Position numbers and translations under genes: made by a program. This document shows positions 1 to 12,200 of a stretch of 64,000 nucleotides of DNA, piece by piece (positions within the stretch are counted from its first letter, which is position 1; each line of letters starts with the position of its first letter). The stretch spans positions 1 to 64,000 of the forward strand of contig JAUGWO010000042.1 of the NCBI GenBank assembly GCA_049724395.1, given 5' to 3'. Source of the DNA: Spongospora subterranea f. sp. subterranea. Taxonomy: Eukaryota > Endomyxa: Phytomyxea > Phytomyxea > Plasmodiophorida. Under the pieces are notes generated by a model. That model worked only from the letters and a program-made list of their open reading frames with translations, was not told the origin of the DNA and did not search any database.

Positions 1-2
1 TA

Positions 3-556
3 TCTGGTTCGTGCATCCCGTTTGAATTATCCAGAATGCGGCGCCTCGACTTATCTTGGGATTCTAATCATCTACCCGTGGATAACTTCCGGAATGGGTT
101 TCCCAATACGGTAAGTTTTCAATTGAAATAGGGTTTACATTCCTCTGCCCTCGACTATAAGAACTGTGTTGTATGGCTCCTTCCTAACAGTTATGATAAT
201 GGCTATCAGGGAGGGGGTATTCGATTTGTTAAACGTCCTCAGTCCGACCAATCACCCATGGTATTATGTGAAGTACTGAGCGGGAATGTACGATCGTCTA
301 TCAAAACAATGTCAAAGAGCAACAATGAAGAATTTGATACAGTTATTTTCCAGGTAGGAAGACTTTCGGCATAAGGTTGGTCATTATCGCTATCAGCAAC
401 ATCTAATAGGGATCGGATGACGACCAATGGTCTTTATTGGTATCGCACCCATTCCAAGCAATTCCTCGATATCGGATCATGACCCATGCGACTCCACCCT
501 CGTCGAGTATAACCAGAAGAAGACGGACTCCAATGGAGTGCTGTATGATACAGTAG
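3..556 (+). CDS. 3' end of a PARP-like (ADP-ribosyltransferase) gene, partial
   Basis: Three exons read in one frame: 3-110, 210-353 and 410-556, ending in TAG. The donors GTAAGT and GTAGGA and two AG acceptors keep phase 0. The translation contains GGGIRF, then MVLCEVLSGN, FDTVIFQ and PFQAIPRYRI. In PARP catalytic domains a GxGIYF strand is followed by a LLCxVxxG strand and a closing YPEYLI strand, and the spacing here is similar. The family transfers ADP-ribose from NAD+ to proteins or nucleic acids. The 5' part, with the H-Y-E residues, lies outside the window or is not recognisable, so activity cannot be judged. The exon structure is well supported. The family name is an inference from weak strand patterns. 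Confidence 0.42.
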
Positions 557-929
557 ACAGACTAGCAGTTCAATATATTATTCATTTGTTTACAGAGCAT
601 GAAGATATATAATCGAAACACCAAATTTGAATCGTTCAAATTCAGGACTCCAGCTAAATTCTTGTAGAGGAATAAGAAGGTACAGAATTAGAATGGGACC
701 TAATCTCTGCCGCTTGTTTGGGTGTTCAAGCGTCAGATTTGCTCATAGAGGAGTGTTGGATTTGTCAAAATCCTCAGAAACAACAGGATATAGGTTTGTT
801 TGCCATGTACTACCTACGATTTAGTTCCTTCATCACCCTGGTTGATTTGGCTGTATTGAAATCAAAAAAGTACTTGAGTCCGCCAGGTCTATTGCTCACT
901 GTTGCAATTAATATATGAGATTAGTCTCA
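557..929 (+). other. Unassigned stretch with one 66-codon open frame
   Basis: An open frame at 718-918 encodes a short segment with two cysteines (ECWICQN) and a hydrophobic C-terminal half. It lacks a convincing start and may be a terminal exon or chance. Nothing else in the stretch is recognisable. Confidence 0.25.
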
Positions 930-969
930 GGGTCCCATAATCACATGATGTTCTTCAGTTGGTATATAA
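930..969 (+). promoter_or_regulatory. snRNA-type promoter of U3 copy 1: upstream element plus TATA box
   Basis: GGTCCCATAAT lies at 931-941 and TATATAAG at 963-970, with the RNA start expected near 996. The same two blocks precede the second U3 gene at 31729-31767 with exactly the same 31-nt offset from GTCCC to TATATAA, although the sequence between them differs. Conservation of the blocks and the spacing, but not of the filler, marks them as functional. The upstream block resembles the plant snRNA upstream sequence element (consensus RTCCCACATCG). Confidence 0.75.
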
Positions 970-995
970 GGACTGACAATTGGTTGTTGATGATC

Positions 996-1218
996 AAGAT
1001 CATACTTGTACAGGATCACTTCTATAGTGATTTCACCTGTCTAGTCATTCCCAAAAATGACAGATCTACCCAACCTGGACGATGATCAATAGGTGCTCTC
1101 GCTTAGCGTGAGGCTGGGCTCTGTTCCATATCATATCATGATAGGAATGGGCGCCCACGATGACCGTATTACTTGCCATCATTCCGGCTTGTGATTGCGG
1201 GAGCACCATTCTGACAGG
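996..1218 (+). ncRNA. U3 small nucleolar RNA, copy 1
   Basis: U3 guides early pre-rRNA cleavages in the small-subunit processome. The 5' end begins AAGATCATACTT and continues to GGATCACTTCTATAGTG (1013-1029). This parallels the conserved 5' domain of U3, including box A, whose human counterpart is GGGAUCAUUUCUAUAGU. Further in are a box C'-like GATGATC (1081-1087), the box B core TTAGCGTGAGGCTGGG (1103-1118; human GAGCGUGAAGCCGGCU), box C in ACGATGACC (1158-1166) and a terminal box D in TTCTGACAGG. GGTGCTC (1092-1098) can pair with GAGCACC (1201-1207), closing the 3' domain. The length of 223 nt is typical. An apparently identical copy lies at 31794-32016. There is no intron. Confidence 0.88.
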
Positions 1219-1436
1219 TTCATCATATCAAACCCAATAACTAATCAAAACGAAACGGATGGATATCAGTGATAATTTCCCTTTGATGTTGAGATTGATA
1301 AATAGGGGTATTGTTTTCATTAATCTCGTTATTCCCCGATTGGCCAACGTATGATTCCCTCCCTAATGCCGCTGTAGCAGTTATGGGCCGACCCTCCCTT
1401 GTGTCCCTTCCTTAATCGTCCCATTGTATCTCCGTG

Positions 1437-2426
1437 ATGAGTTCTGATCAACAAGATGAACCCGGGCCCGGCCCATTATCCGGTCTAGGACGGTTCACCT
1501 CTGGGTTTGGATGGAACCAAGCCACCAATTTCGTAAAGGCATTGGCGACAGATGTCGGTATGTACTGCTCGAGACTTAACCAGATGTCTATTATCGACCC
1601 TACATTGTCAGAAATATTTGTCGACACATTATCCAATGAAAATAGCGAATTGATTGACGATGTGAAAACGACATCGCTGAATGTTGCCGCTAATATTCGT
1701 CAAACTATAGCCGATGTTCACAAAGGGAATATTTGGGATGCCATAACCCGACACGAACCTGGATTTCAAGAACAGGCAAAATCAACAGTGTCGAAAGGAT
1801 TAGAAGCTGGAGCTGGTTTAGAACAGCACATTTTGCTATTACAGAATGATATATCTACTTATATCGACGTTCGAGAATACTCTTCTGATCGGATTCTGGT
1901 TGTTAACGATGGTATTAGGATCCCGTTTCTTCAGAGTGTAATCCAGATGTGGAAGAACGATTCAGGTGTTTTCGTAAATCGTTTCAGCTTGATGAACAGG
2001 TAAACTCAGATATTATGAACTCATCTCCTCTTGTAATGGCTTTTTACAATGAGCTAGGTACGAATTTTGAGCTTCGTTGAACGTTCATGGTCTGATCAGT
2101 CCAGTTTAGTGCCAGGAAAGGCGTCCGAGGAACTGTTCTGGATGCGATATAACTTCCGTCTCGCTGAAGCGAAAGGGGAAGCTGCACGTCGAGAGCGTCT
2201 TCTGGAAAACATTACCGAGGCCATCGATGATAGGTTGCACGATTTGAATCTGACCTGGGCTGAAGACGACCAGGATCATGATGAAAATGAACCAGTTCCT
2301 CAGGCAGAATCACTTCCTGCGACTGAATCGCCAACATTGTCCGAGACAGCGGCGGAAGAACCCTTGCAGACGATGACCAGTTCTGAAGTCACAACGGATC
2401 AAGGAGACTGGGACGATTGGTCGTGA
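1437..2426 (+). CDS. BSD-domain protein (BSDC1-like)
   Basis: Two exons, 1437-1999 and 2072-2426, are joined across a 72-nt GT-AG intron and give 305 residues. The first ATG of the frame is at 1437. The first 190 residues are largely helical without a clear family signature. They are followed by FVERSW and LVPGKASEELFWMRYNFRL, which matches the BSD domain with its FW pair and aromatic-rich second half. The C-terminus is acidic and ends DWDDWS. BSD proteins occur in the TFIIH p62 group and in a cytoplasmic BSDC1/SYAP1 group. One BSD near the C-terminus of a protein this size fits BSDC1, whose role is poorly known. The domain call is firm and the subgroup is inferred. Confidence 0.72.
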
Positions 2427-4423
2427 TCAGTGAAATATGGTGCAACCTTATCAGTTCATATCAATATTATTTAGCTAGTCGAGTCCCATTGACAAGCGCC
2501 TACTTATTTCGGTCAGAATGTTCATTGATGCTATTCAACATCCGTTTGATGGTTCGAGATTTGTAGAGATTCGAAAAGTAATCCATAGTTTCATCCTGAG
2601 TACCAACTTAATTTTGCTCTCAGTGCTGTGTGTTGACTCAAATTTGCCATTCTCAGCAAGTTGATGAAGAGTTGACATCACGTGGCGTTCATCATGGCCA
2701 ATTTCAGCAGCTCTGACTCTGACAGAGACCTTGAATTGATTGTTGCTGCTTTTGTTGCCTTCTGAATACTTCAACGTTCAAAATTTTGATGATGTTGGAC
2801 ACGACGGTGCCGACGGTTCGTGAATATTTAGCGACAATCCGGTCCACACCTTATCCATCAAACGGTATAGTGACAAAGCTGGTTTCGATCTCATTGTGTC
2901 CGAACCCGCGTGTGCTACTTCATTGCTGGGGACCTGGAGTTTAAACCCTTTTCCATGTCTTTGATGGAGCTCCTGTCAACGTTCTGTTCAATCAGCGCGT
3001 CAGTATGATGACTCTGATTAGAGGTGTCTGATTGAAGAGCAGTCCAGGCAACTGTATGTTAGAAAACAAGAGCCTTAAATAGACTCGACCAACCACTCAG
3101 ATCATCATATTGTTCGAGTTTTATGGAAACGGGTGCCAAAATGCACATTGAGTAGATGTGGCACAATGAAGATCGTCTGTTGTATTCTGCAGCGATATCT
3201 TTTGTCCCCTTCTTTCTGCTGCTGGGTTTGTTAAGGTCGCCACGTATGCCCATCTGATGGGTGTCAAGCGATTCTGTTTAAGCACGTTCCAACCGGTTGA
3301 GGGGTCTTTCTTGGATGTCCTTCATCATAGACCGCATTCTCGCTCATCATGAGCAGCGTCTCGGGCCGAGGATGCCCTCCACGAATCAAATACATCTGTA
3401 TTCAATTCGCCAACAAAGAGTGTAATTAAACTGATAGGGTAAATTGCATATAAATCTTCGTATTTAGCTTTTACGAGGTGAAAACCAGCTGTAGACGCAT
3501 TGAAAATGGGCCTACAGAATTGACTTGATCAAAGAGATTCGGAGAAATACGACAAAATACAGCAAGGATGCCTGCGCATGGGGCATCGCGAAGGACAATT
3601 TCGTTGGTTGCAAAATGACTGTCTACAGAAGACTGAATGTTTCAACAGGTATTCATCCGTTGTATTAAAAACAACGAATGAACTACAACCGTAACACTGT
3701 ACAAGGGATACCTCCGCATACTCTGACAGAGACTTAAGTTGGAGCTGGCACGTCGGTAGACACCGGGTTGACTTTCCCTCCAACAAGACTGAAGTTGTGA
3801 AAAAAATTGAGGAGATGGCGCCTGGTCCATCAACTCCGAATTCAACAACAGATAAGAATCTGGTGGAAAAACAGGGACTGATTTGCGGTGACGATGAGGT
3901 TTCAGAATACACTGGTCCTGGAGGAGGTAAAGGAGGCGAAAGCGGACGTCAAGAGATGATGGCGGAGGCAAAGGAGATGATGGAGCACAACGAATCAAGC
4001 GCGAGAGCCAGGACATGTTTTTTCCAAAGAGAAACCTCACAAATAAATGAACAGTACACAAGTTGCCCTTTTTTCAAGTAATTGACTTTGAATAGATCAG
4101 CGTTAATTCGGCGCAATGGTAAAGGTTCGGCCTGTATCAAGGCTGGTGCAAGTCCAAACAATAATTATCGTGCTGGAAGCTCCAGATGCCCGTATAATGC
4201 CCCAACATGACTAAATCAGAGAACACATACATTGATTCAGTAAAATCCGTTTATGCAATTTGATAAGATTATAATATTTGAGATTATTCACGGCACTTGA
4301 GAGAGAATACAATGCAAACTCTTAATTGATTCTGAGCCGCATCAATTAAGAATGTCGGTTTTGATGTAATATTCTCTGTTTACCAAGACGATCACTATTC
4401 CACTAATTTGTACACTATTTTCC
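2427..4423. other. Long non-genic or decayed stretch
   Basis: Short frames occur at 2535-2774 (minus), 3059-3253 (minus), 3642-4061 (minus) and 3797-4081 (plus), but they overlap one another and none shows a known domain. The frame at 3797-4081 is rich in Gly, Glu and Met and lies opposite a similarly long minus frame, so neither can be preferred. The next recognisable feature is the transposon remnant from 4424, and part of this stretch may belong to its flank. Confidence 0.35.
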
Positions 4424-7224
4424 GTGGCAAGAACTAATAACCACAGTGCTCCGTTACGTTCTACCGGCACCTGCGCGGACTGCTGGGTGACCCCGTCGTC
4501 GGTAAACCCGGCATTGACGTTCATTGACTTCATACGTCGTTCGGGATCACTGTATGTCGTTCTGACCCTATCCATTCTGGCTAGAGTCGCTGATTTGAGG
4601 ACCAATCCGGCAGAAAAATCGGGGGAAACCGTGACCGATGCCACTTATTTCTACTTCAGACATGGATATTTGCTGACTTCAGCAGTTTACTATGTGCTGT
4701 TAAATCTCGGGTTTAACTGTTCAACATCACGGGCTCTTTTTTCCTGCCTACTGAATATGATTGTGGCCGCAATCTGTTCACTGCAACTTTCAACTCGCGA
4801 ACAGGAGCTGCAACGGATTGAGCTGTGTTTTGATGCAGTCATGGACTTCTCAGAGGCGCAAGGGAACGGATTCATCAAGTCATATGCGACCATCATTGGT
4901 TCATTTATGAACACTCATGCTAGTGGACGAAAACTTTGAGTAAGAGAGCCAACCGGTTCGTTAAGGGATGCTATGTACATTTTCTCAGCTCTGCTGAACG
5001 GCTCAACCGCAACTACTCTTTTGTCGGGAAGAACGATAATGGTGCATTTATGGCAAAAGTTCGAAAGCTCATTCAGGAGCCCGTGATTGAGGTGTTTAAT
5101 TCGACGTTTCAGGAATTACTGTCAAAATCCCAACGCCACCAAATGGTTTGAATGGTGGCTTCGTGACGCGGTTGCTAGGCTTATATTTGCATACAAATCG
5201 TGCACTGGTCAAGAATTCGAAGAAATGCCTGCAGTGATTCGAACCCCCATGCTTTTGACATTTTTGTCAGATTGCGGATCGCAAAAATTCGCTTGTGTAT
5301 TGAATGTCAATCTTGACGATGTTCTCGGAGTCGTTACGACAAGATTTCGAGGATGTCGCATCTGGCGTAACCGTTCACTACGGGCAAGCTGAACGATGGA
5401 AAAGGCAGATCGATGATTACGGCAGAAAATCGCCGGTTGTTGTTCGCAACCGAAAACTTGCCAATGATGGGCGAGCCCTGACTCATTCAAAGAATTAGTT
5501 GGCGCGGACAAAATAGTATCGAATGCTAAATTAGGTCGCCCCAAAGGAAGTCGTAACATTGATAGAAATGCACTTACTACGTATCAAAGTTATCGCCATG
5601 ACAATAATACGTGCTACATCACGTCCCTGTTAGAATGTTTATTTGCTTGTTTCAAGGCTTGCCATATACGCAGATTGATCGTTAAATTTGTGAGATTCTA
5701 ACTCTTAACTCTATGTCACTCAGATGAATGCAATGCTGTTTCCTGGCTGTTATGAACCTTTAATCAAAATGATTGGTCATTTCAAATCTGAGGCGTCGTC
5801 AGATACGAATATTACTGGACTGCTCAAATCCGGTCTTAGTCAAGTTGTCGGTACATGACCGAAAACTTTTCCGTTCAGGCCAGTTTGGTAATCCTGCCAC
5901 CGTTTTGCAAGCACTATTTCAAGTGGATGATCCAGCAATATTCGTATATCCACTTGAAACAGTGCTTGCAAAACGGTGGCAGGATTACCAAACTGGCCTG
6001 AACGGAAAAGTTTTCGGTCATGTACCACGAACTCGACAACTTGACTGAGACCGGATTTGAGCAGTCCAGTAATATTCGTATCTGACGACGCCTCGGACCT
6101 GATTTGAAAATGAACAGTTATTTTAATGAAACGTTCATAACAGCCAGGAAACAGCAAAGCATTCATCTGAGTGACATAGAGTTGAGAGTTAGAATCGCAC
6201 AAATTTAACAATCAATACAGGGCAAGCTGTACAGGGCAAGCTTTGAAAAAAGCAAATAAACATTCCAACAAAGACGTGATGTAGCACGTATTATTGTCAT
6301 GGCAACTAATGTTTCGAATTGCGCCTAAGTGTTTTTTTAGCGCTCTCTGGTCTGTGGCGCTGGACATGAAAATAGTTACTCTGAAAGGAGTTTGCCTTCT
6401 ATGGTATGTTGATTGGGAAGAGTCTTGTATTGGCGATTATCGATGAAATTGCAATCTTCAGGAGATTTCTGCGTTGATGGTCGCGCAACTAGAAGACAAT
6501 TCCCGATATTCTTTGATTCGGTGGTCAACAACTGGCATTGACGACTGGATGCCGAGGGGCTGAAATTGCTGCCATTTGAAAGGAATTCACTGCAAACTAA
6601 AGTAAAGTTATCGAACAAGGTGCTGTTCATTGAAATAGGTATGGACATTGAGAGTGTACAGCTCCGCCTGAAACCATGAGTGTGGACGGTCGTGATTTCT
6701 AGTTGATGGGCCGCATTTACTCATCTAAAGACTGGGGCTGCCATTTTTTTGCAATTGTTGGAAGAAACGACGTTCCGCTGGAGGGTTTCTATATCTATGA
6801 TGACCTGATCAAACAGTGGACGTGCACCATATCATTCCCTAAAATCTCCCGGAGCAGTGCAACCTGTCAAGGTATCTCATCTACACTCTACAACAGGGAA
6901 CTGCTGGTATTGTTAACTTATTCTCCCACAGAAACGGTGGATAACCTGAACAGTTTTGTTGCCGTTACAAAACTCAATGAAAGGACAAATACAGCAGTCG
7001 TTTCGAAGGTGTGCAAAGAGACCCTCAGAACTTGTTCCAATTGCCTACAGACGGGCCACACCAGGAGATCAAAATCTTGTCCCAAAACTTATGAAATAAT
7101 TTCAACAACATCGACGAACGAAGAAGTCGACTGCGATATCAGCCCTTTCATCAAGTTTTTAACAACGGCATCGAACCGTCCAGAGTGTCCAGCCTTCTGC
7201 AGAGTTTGTCCGATATTTGGTTAA
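4424..7224 (+). pseudogene. Decayed transposon-type gene with AT-hook, cysteine-peptidase and zinc-knuckle modules
   Basis: Successive plus-strand frames (4424-4939, 4936-5151, 5087-5392, 5304-5498, then about 5486-5700) carry one protein broken by at least four frameshifts. Recognisable parts, in order: a YGQAERWK segment near 5390; NDGRALTHS near 5465; an AT-hook-like LGRPKGSRNIDRN near 5530; and NNTCYITSLLECLF near 5610, which looks like the catalytic-Cys box of a papain-fold (C19/C48-like) peptidase. After a palindrome, the frame at 6703-7224 supplies GCHFFAIV and FYIYDDL, fitting the His and Asp boxes. It ends in a zinc knuckle, CSNCLQTGHTRRSKSCP. This order of modules recalls C-terminal parts of some eukaryotic DNA-transposon proteins. 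I see no intact DDE core. The host gene is inactive as it stands. Confidence 0.55.
5594..6304. repeat. 0.7-kb imperfect palindrome (long inverted repeat)
   Basis: The left arm (about 5594-5928) begins GCCATGACAATAATACGTGC, and the right arm (about 5948-6304) ends with its reverse complement. The arms meet around a short loop at 5929-5947. Arms match closely near the centre and carry small indels outward. One insertion is in the right arm near 6211-6240, with the repeated AGGGCAAGCT. Both arms encode the same part of the peptidase module in opposite directions, so the palindrome is an inverted duplication of the surrounding pseudogene. Confidence 0.85.
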
Positions 7225-7742
7225 CTTGTCTAAGCGTTTCAATTTCCCGAGTGAGTCTTCGCTATACATCAAGCTCCACGAACGAGCCAAAGTCGTATTG
7301 CTGGACTACGGCCTCCACCAGTCATTTGTATGGCGGGGCCTCTAATTTAATCCCAATGATTGAATCCAGTCTTTTGAACGTCATGACTGGTAATTAGGAT
7401 CCAGTCTTTTCTGTTACGACACAATCATCCCGCCTTCTCCTAATACGTCAAGGATCTCCCAGAGGACCTATGCTCATCCCAAATGGGGGAAACAAACGAC
7501 TGGATTCTAAGACTGACACGCACTTTTTGATCCAGTCTTTTCTAGTGGTCCATTGAAAATCCATTGGGTCGGTTGAGTCGGTTGCATGACGCGCTAGTGT
7601 TGTATACCCGTAGAATATTTATAGCCCATAAGTGGCGTCGAGAAATGCTCTAGCTGGCGCGGGTCGTATCGTATGGGGTATCTGTATCTTATCTTTTGTT
7701 GAGATCACAATACACCTCAAACACAGGAATCTCCCCTGACAT
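7225..7742. other. Intergenic spacer with three short direct repeats
   Basis: No gene is visible. The motif ATCCAGTCTTTT occurs three times on the plus strand, near 7363, 7399 and 7530; the last two copies share GATCCAGTCTTTTCT. The function is unknown. The spacer separates the transposon remnant from the glycosyltransferase gene. Confidence 0.5.
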
Positions 7743-9147
7743 ATGCCGACTGACTCAATACCATGTCGTCAGGGAATTCTGATTGCGTTTTGTCTGCTGC
7801 AGGGGTTGGCCATGGTCTGGGCATTATCCTGGATGATGTCTGATGACGTCGTCACGAAGAAACCCGTCAAATCTGCCCCAAAACACTCCACATATCTATG
7901 TGTTGGAGAGAATTACCATACAGATTTCATGGAAATACAAGAGCTGTCATTTTCAGGATATCTGCTACGATGGCACTAATTTTTCCTTTTACATCGATCC
8001 ACAATATCCTATTTCAATTCCTGCCGTTAATGAGCTCGCTGTCTCCGTTAGCACTCTAGGTGTCACTCATAGTGCGATCAAGTTTGCTCCAGAAGTAGTT
8101 GTCGGCAGTTTCCCACACGATCCTGTTTGGGCGGATGAAATCGATGACACTGACCTTCATGTTTTAGCTGTGGAATACAACGGTTCTAATTTTGGACACG
8201 TTCTTGGCGATAGTCTTCTGCCATGGTGGCGTTTACTTGACATGTTCGGTTTGATGGAAGGCGATTATCCGTTTCGGCCAATTCATATGATGATTGAGCC
8301 ACCGTTCACTTATTCGTATGTTTGATTTTTACCAAAGCAAATAGCACCACACTGATAAATGATTGAGCAGTTGCGAATGGCAGATAAGGGCTGGATGGAT
8401 TTCTGACATGTCGTTCTGCGGCCGACTCTATGAAAAGATCGCCCAACCGTTCTCACATCGGGCTTTAGTTTTCCTGCAGCAGCATTACTCGATGGCGACC
8501 AACGAAAAGCCTATCTGTTTTCAAAATCTGGTGACCGGCATTGGGATGCTGTCCGACCATGGCCATGACCATAGTGTTCACGGGCGTAATACCGAAGCCT
8601 TGGATATTCACATGGTTGGTGGGGGACCTATCCTCTGGAAGTTTCGCTCGCTTTACATGCAACGAATTGGTCTGTCCAGCACAGTTAAACCGATCCCGGG
8701 CTTGTACGATGTTGTGTTCGTGGATAGATCATCTGCCCATCGTAGCTGGTTCGATACTCACGAGGCGTATTCCAGGATTAGCGAGCGCGTTGCGCCGATC
8801 GGCGCCCACGTTTCTTCACCGATTGATTTCTCAAAATTAACTATCAAAGAGCAGATTGAGATCGTGTCAAGAACTCAGGTGCTGATCTGCTTTCCAGGCG
8901 GATCTTCGTACATCGCCCTGTTTTTACCACGTGGCGCAACTCTGATCTTCGTCTTCGCCCTCTCGCACCTGAGTGATGGGCGCCAGGACTATCCGCTTCA
9001 CAACAACATGGCACATATCCATGTCGCAGGTGGCTGGAAGGTCAAAAAGGCGAAAATACAGGGCAGGTGTTCTATAATGTGACGCACCTCGAACAGGAAG
9101 TCGAGCTAGCATTGGTCAGGGCTCGAAGGAGTACACCTCCATTATAG
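7743..9147 (+). CDS. GT61-family (DUF563) glycosyltransferase, type II membrane protein
   Basis: ATG at 7743 opens a short cytoplasmic tail and a hydrophobic anchor (about residues 11-30), as expected for a Golgi or ER type II enzyme. The luminal part shows CHFQDICYDG, FGHVLGDSLLPWWRLLDMFG and ICFPGGSSYIALFLPRGA, which match the GT61 family (EOGT, POMGNT2 and plant xylosyltransferase-type enzymes). An intron at 8316-8370 (GTATGT...CAG) is clear. The frame also shifts between the anchor exon and CHFQDIC; a 58-nt intron at 7866-7923 would restore it but has a weak GTCAAA donor. Near 9040 the frame shifts again; a 26-nt intron would allow a tail ending at 9147, otherwise the protein stops at 9082. 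The sugar and acceptor are unknown. Confidence 0.72.
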
Positions 9148-9288
9148 CATAGAATACTGAATATACCAATCTATATCTGATGAGTAGAAGAATGTGTCAA
9201 ACTAGGACCAAATCATTGCAAAGCGTAGGTTTCCGCAGCAATATAGATATAATTTTATGTATAAATACGAAATATCGATGAGTAAATA

Positions 9289-12200
9289 TCATAGTTTTGC
9301 ACAATTCGAAGAATAGGACCCTTGATGTAAAACCAAAACTTGCCTCGACTCAAACTGAAATGATATTCTGTCAGTGGCAATGCTACTCACTGTGTCCATC
9401 ATTACTTCAGCGAGATGAATTGCGGGAACTGTAAGAGAGCCACATGCAACCGGAACCAGCTTTCCCTTGATCACGACGCCATTATTCAGGTTCACTCGGC
9501 CTATAACTTTTCCAGAAAACATCCATTGCTCATGATCGACAATGACTTTGTAAATAATATCCCGATTATCGTTCATGGTCGGAGTCGACGCAGCCGACCT
9601 CGGCGCACGGGTGACATGGAATGAAAAATCCATCATCTCCCCGATGAGGCAATTAGATTGGCACCGAACCACGACATTGTACGACGGAAGCTGGTCAGCT
9701 GCCTTTAGTTTTACAGGAAAATCCAACGAAGTCGATAATCCGTTTGATGGCAAACATTGCAGGCGAAAATGACCGCTGGATGCAAAATCCTCAAAAAATG
9801 TCGGATCATTAATGTCACCTTCATCTTTATGACTGGATTCGAGGATCTCGAAAACGAAAGAAAACCCTGAATTAGCAGGTACCACTGATTTTCCTGATAT
9901 GGGAAAGTTATGGTCTACAAATTCGTAAGGCCCAGGATGGAAAGAGTATGACTCTAAGCCGACAGGTGAATCCGATGAACATGTAAATATGAGTTGGAGG
10001 AACGTCCTGTCGCAAACGGATTGCGTTGAATGTGACATCACCAACGGGCTGGAGAACGCGACTGGAACAGTTTTCGAAATGGATAATGTGCTGGACTTTA
10101 CAGTGTAGGACAATGATGCAGTGACCATGTGTTGCAAGTTGTTTTCGTCAGGTGGTAGAATCTCGAGTTGATATTTCAGTTCAGAGCCAGTGTCACAATC
10201 AGGAAGATCAATTCGACCATCCACGAACGGGACTATGCTAATAGTTTCAATGCCTAACCCAGATCCCGAAGACGTGACTTTGATTTCATGATTTTCACGG
10301 AAGGCCAAACTCGAACGGGACTGAACGGTCATCGAAACGTTAGTCATCACGTCGAAATTCGAACTGATTACAATTTGCATAGGAACAAGTTTTCCAAGAA
10401 TAGGATTGTCGCAAAGGACATGGACAGATAATGAGGCAGTAGGTTTCCGTTGAAGAATGTGAATGTCGTTCCAGCGATCGATATCCCGATCAGGCTTAAA
10501 CTCCAATTCAAGCTTGTGCAAATTAAAAGTCACGGAAGTTGGAGAAAAAACTCCAGCTGACGCGAATCTTATAGCGGAGAACGAGATATTATTGGCTCCT
10601 TTGAAAACGGTGATGTCAAACACTTCGCAGACCGGCGCTGCCGCAATTGATTCGAAAGAGAGCCATACTCGCGATATCAGAAGGTCATATTCGCAAAATG
10701 AATGAAGGCATATGATTAGATCCGTTGACTCCCCAACAAACAAATCACAGTCGCACGCAGAGTGCAATCCGTTTCTTGCGTCCTTAAGTTTTACGCTTGA
10801 GACCTCGAGAATAGATCCAGAAGGGCGCTGAAAGAATGCTACTGAAACGTTCATTTTCATGCGCTGTAGAAACTAAAAGCGGGCAGTCAGGCACCTTCGC
10901 ATTGCTATAGGATTCAAAAAGTACCTCGTGGATAAACTTCTTGGCAATCCCATGAAGTCCGGGATGCGCTGCCGTATCAATACGAAACAATCTGATGGAT
11001 GCGTCGATGTAGCCTTGGAAGTCTTTCAAACAATGCATACATTGGGCTGCCATTAGCGTGTTAGGAAGATTGACATGGGACCAGCAACTTCTGATGTTAA
11101 TACGCGCTCCGTGTTGGAAAAATGAAAGGGCCCGTGATACGTCACCTTTCCTGTACAGTACAATGCCAATTCGGTAAGAAAATCCAGCAGAGAATCTCTT
11201 GCGTCCAATCACTGAAAACGCACTTTGAACTGCATGGCCGAAAGACAAATACGTATTCAGAAACGGCTCTCGAGAACTGAGCGCAATTTGTAAACCATTA
11301 AAGTCAACACCGATATTGTTAGATGCGGTGGTATCACCGGGTAAAACGGTCACAGAAGGAAGTAAAAATGCGTTATTCTCAATCCGAAAGTCGACAAAAT
11401 TCGAAGAAACCCCGATTTTCTCAATTGTGGAAAACGCCATAGAAAGCAACTGTGCGGATCCGAATCCCAAAGATAAGGGGGGTGAAGGAGCATCTCCGCA
11501 CAATCGCGCAATGGCTGTCGTAACAAGAACTGTTGTTATGCAGCGCTTTGTAGAATCGGCAAAACGCGTCACACTGGCAATAAAACATTCCGTCCTAGCG
11601 ATAATTTCTTCGTACTTGCCCATCAAAAGTAATAAGTGAATTTGTCGAGAAAAAATATATGAGGCATAATCGTCGCTGAAGGGGGAAGGAGGTAGCGGCG
11701 GCGGCTTATCGAAAACGAATCCGACCATCCAATCTATGTCTTTGGGCTGGGGGGACCACGGTAGCTCCAATGCATTCAAGCATGGCGTCAAGCTCATCGA
11801 ACTGTCGTAGGGCATCATCCACTAAAAGTAACTCCTTATAAAAAAGAGAATAGGATCCCTTCAATTCACAATATGATGTAAATTCGACCGACTTTCCTCG
11901 CTGCTGAAGAGCTCGTAGTTTAGTTTCAAATTCAACGCTGCGTCTTTCACAGGTTTTGACAATACACCTGCACAAAATGAGATACAATGAGATGGACATC
12001 TCTGAGCATTCCAATATCGTTTTACCATTTAATCGCATTCATCAACTTGTCTGTCTGCAACGTATCTTGATGTGTATTCTGTTCAACCATATCCAGAAGA
12101 ACAACTTGCCCTTGACCGGAAGAAATTTTATCGGAGAGATCTGTTTCGATTTTCTCGAGAACTTTCCTTGTAGGGCGAGACCCTCTGGAAAGCGAAACAA

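Noticed and set aside
3642-4061. 139-codon minus-strand frame
   Set aside because: Overlaps a plus-strand frame of similar length with no recognisable domain on either strand; coding cannot be supported.
4105-4160. tRNA-like string with GGCGCAATGGTAAAG followed by a GGCCT/AGGCT stem
   Set aside because: The candidate anticodon loop is six nucleotides, the T-arm lacks GTTCRA, and no acceptor stem closes it.
5225-5250. B-box-like GGGGTTCGAATCAC on the minus strand
   Set aside because: No A box, D-arm or acceptor stem at the right distance; it lies inside the transposon pseudogene.
9415-9772. Plus-strand frames opposite TRAPPC10
   Set aside because: Shadows of the minus-strand coding exon, which has a strong family match.
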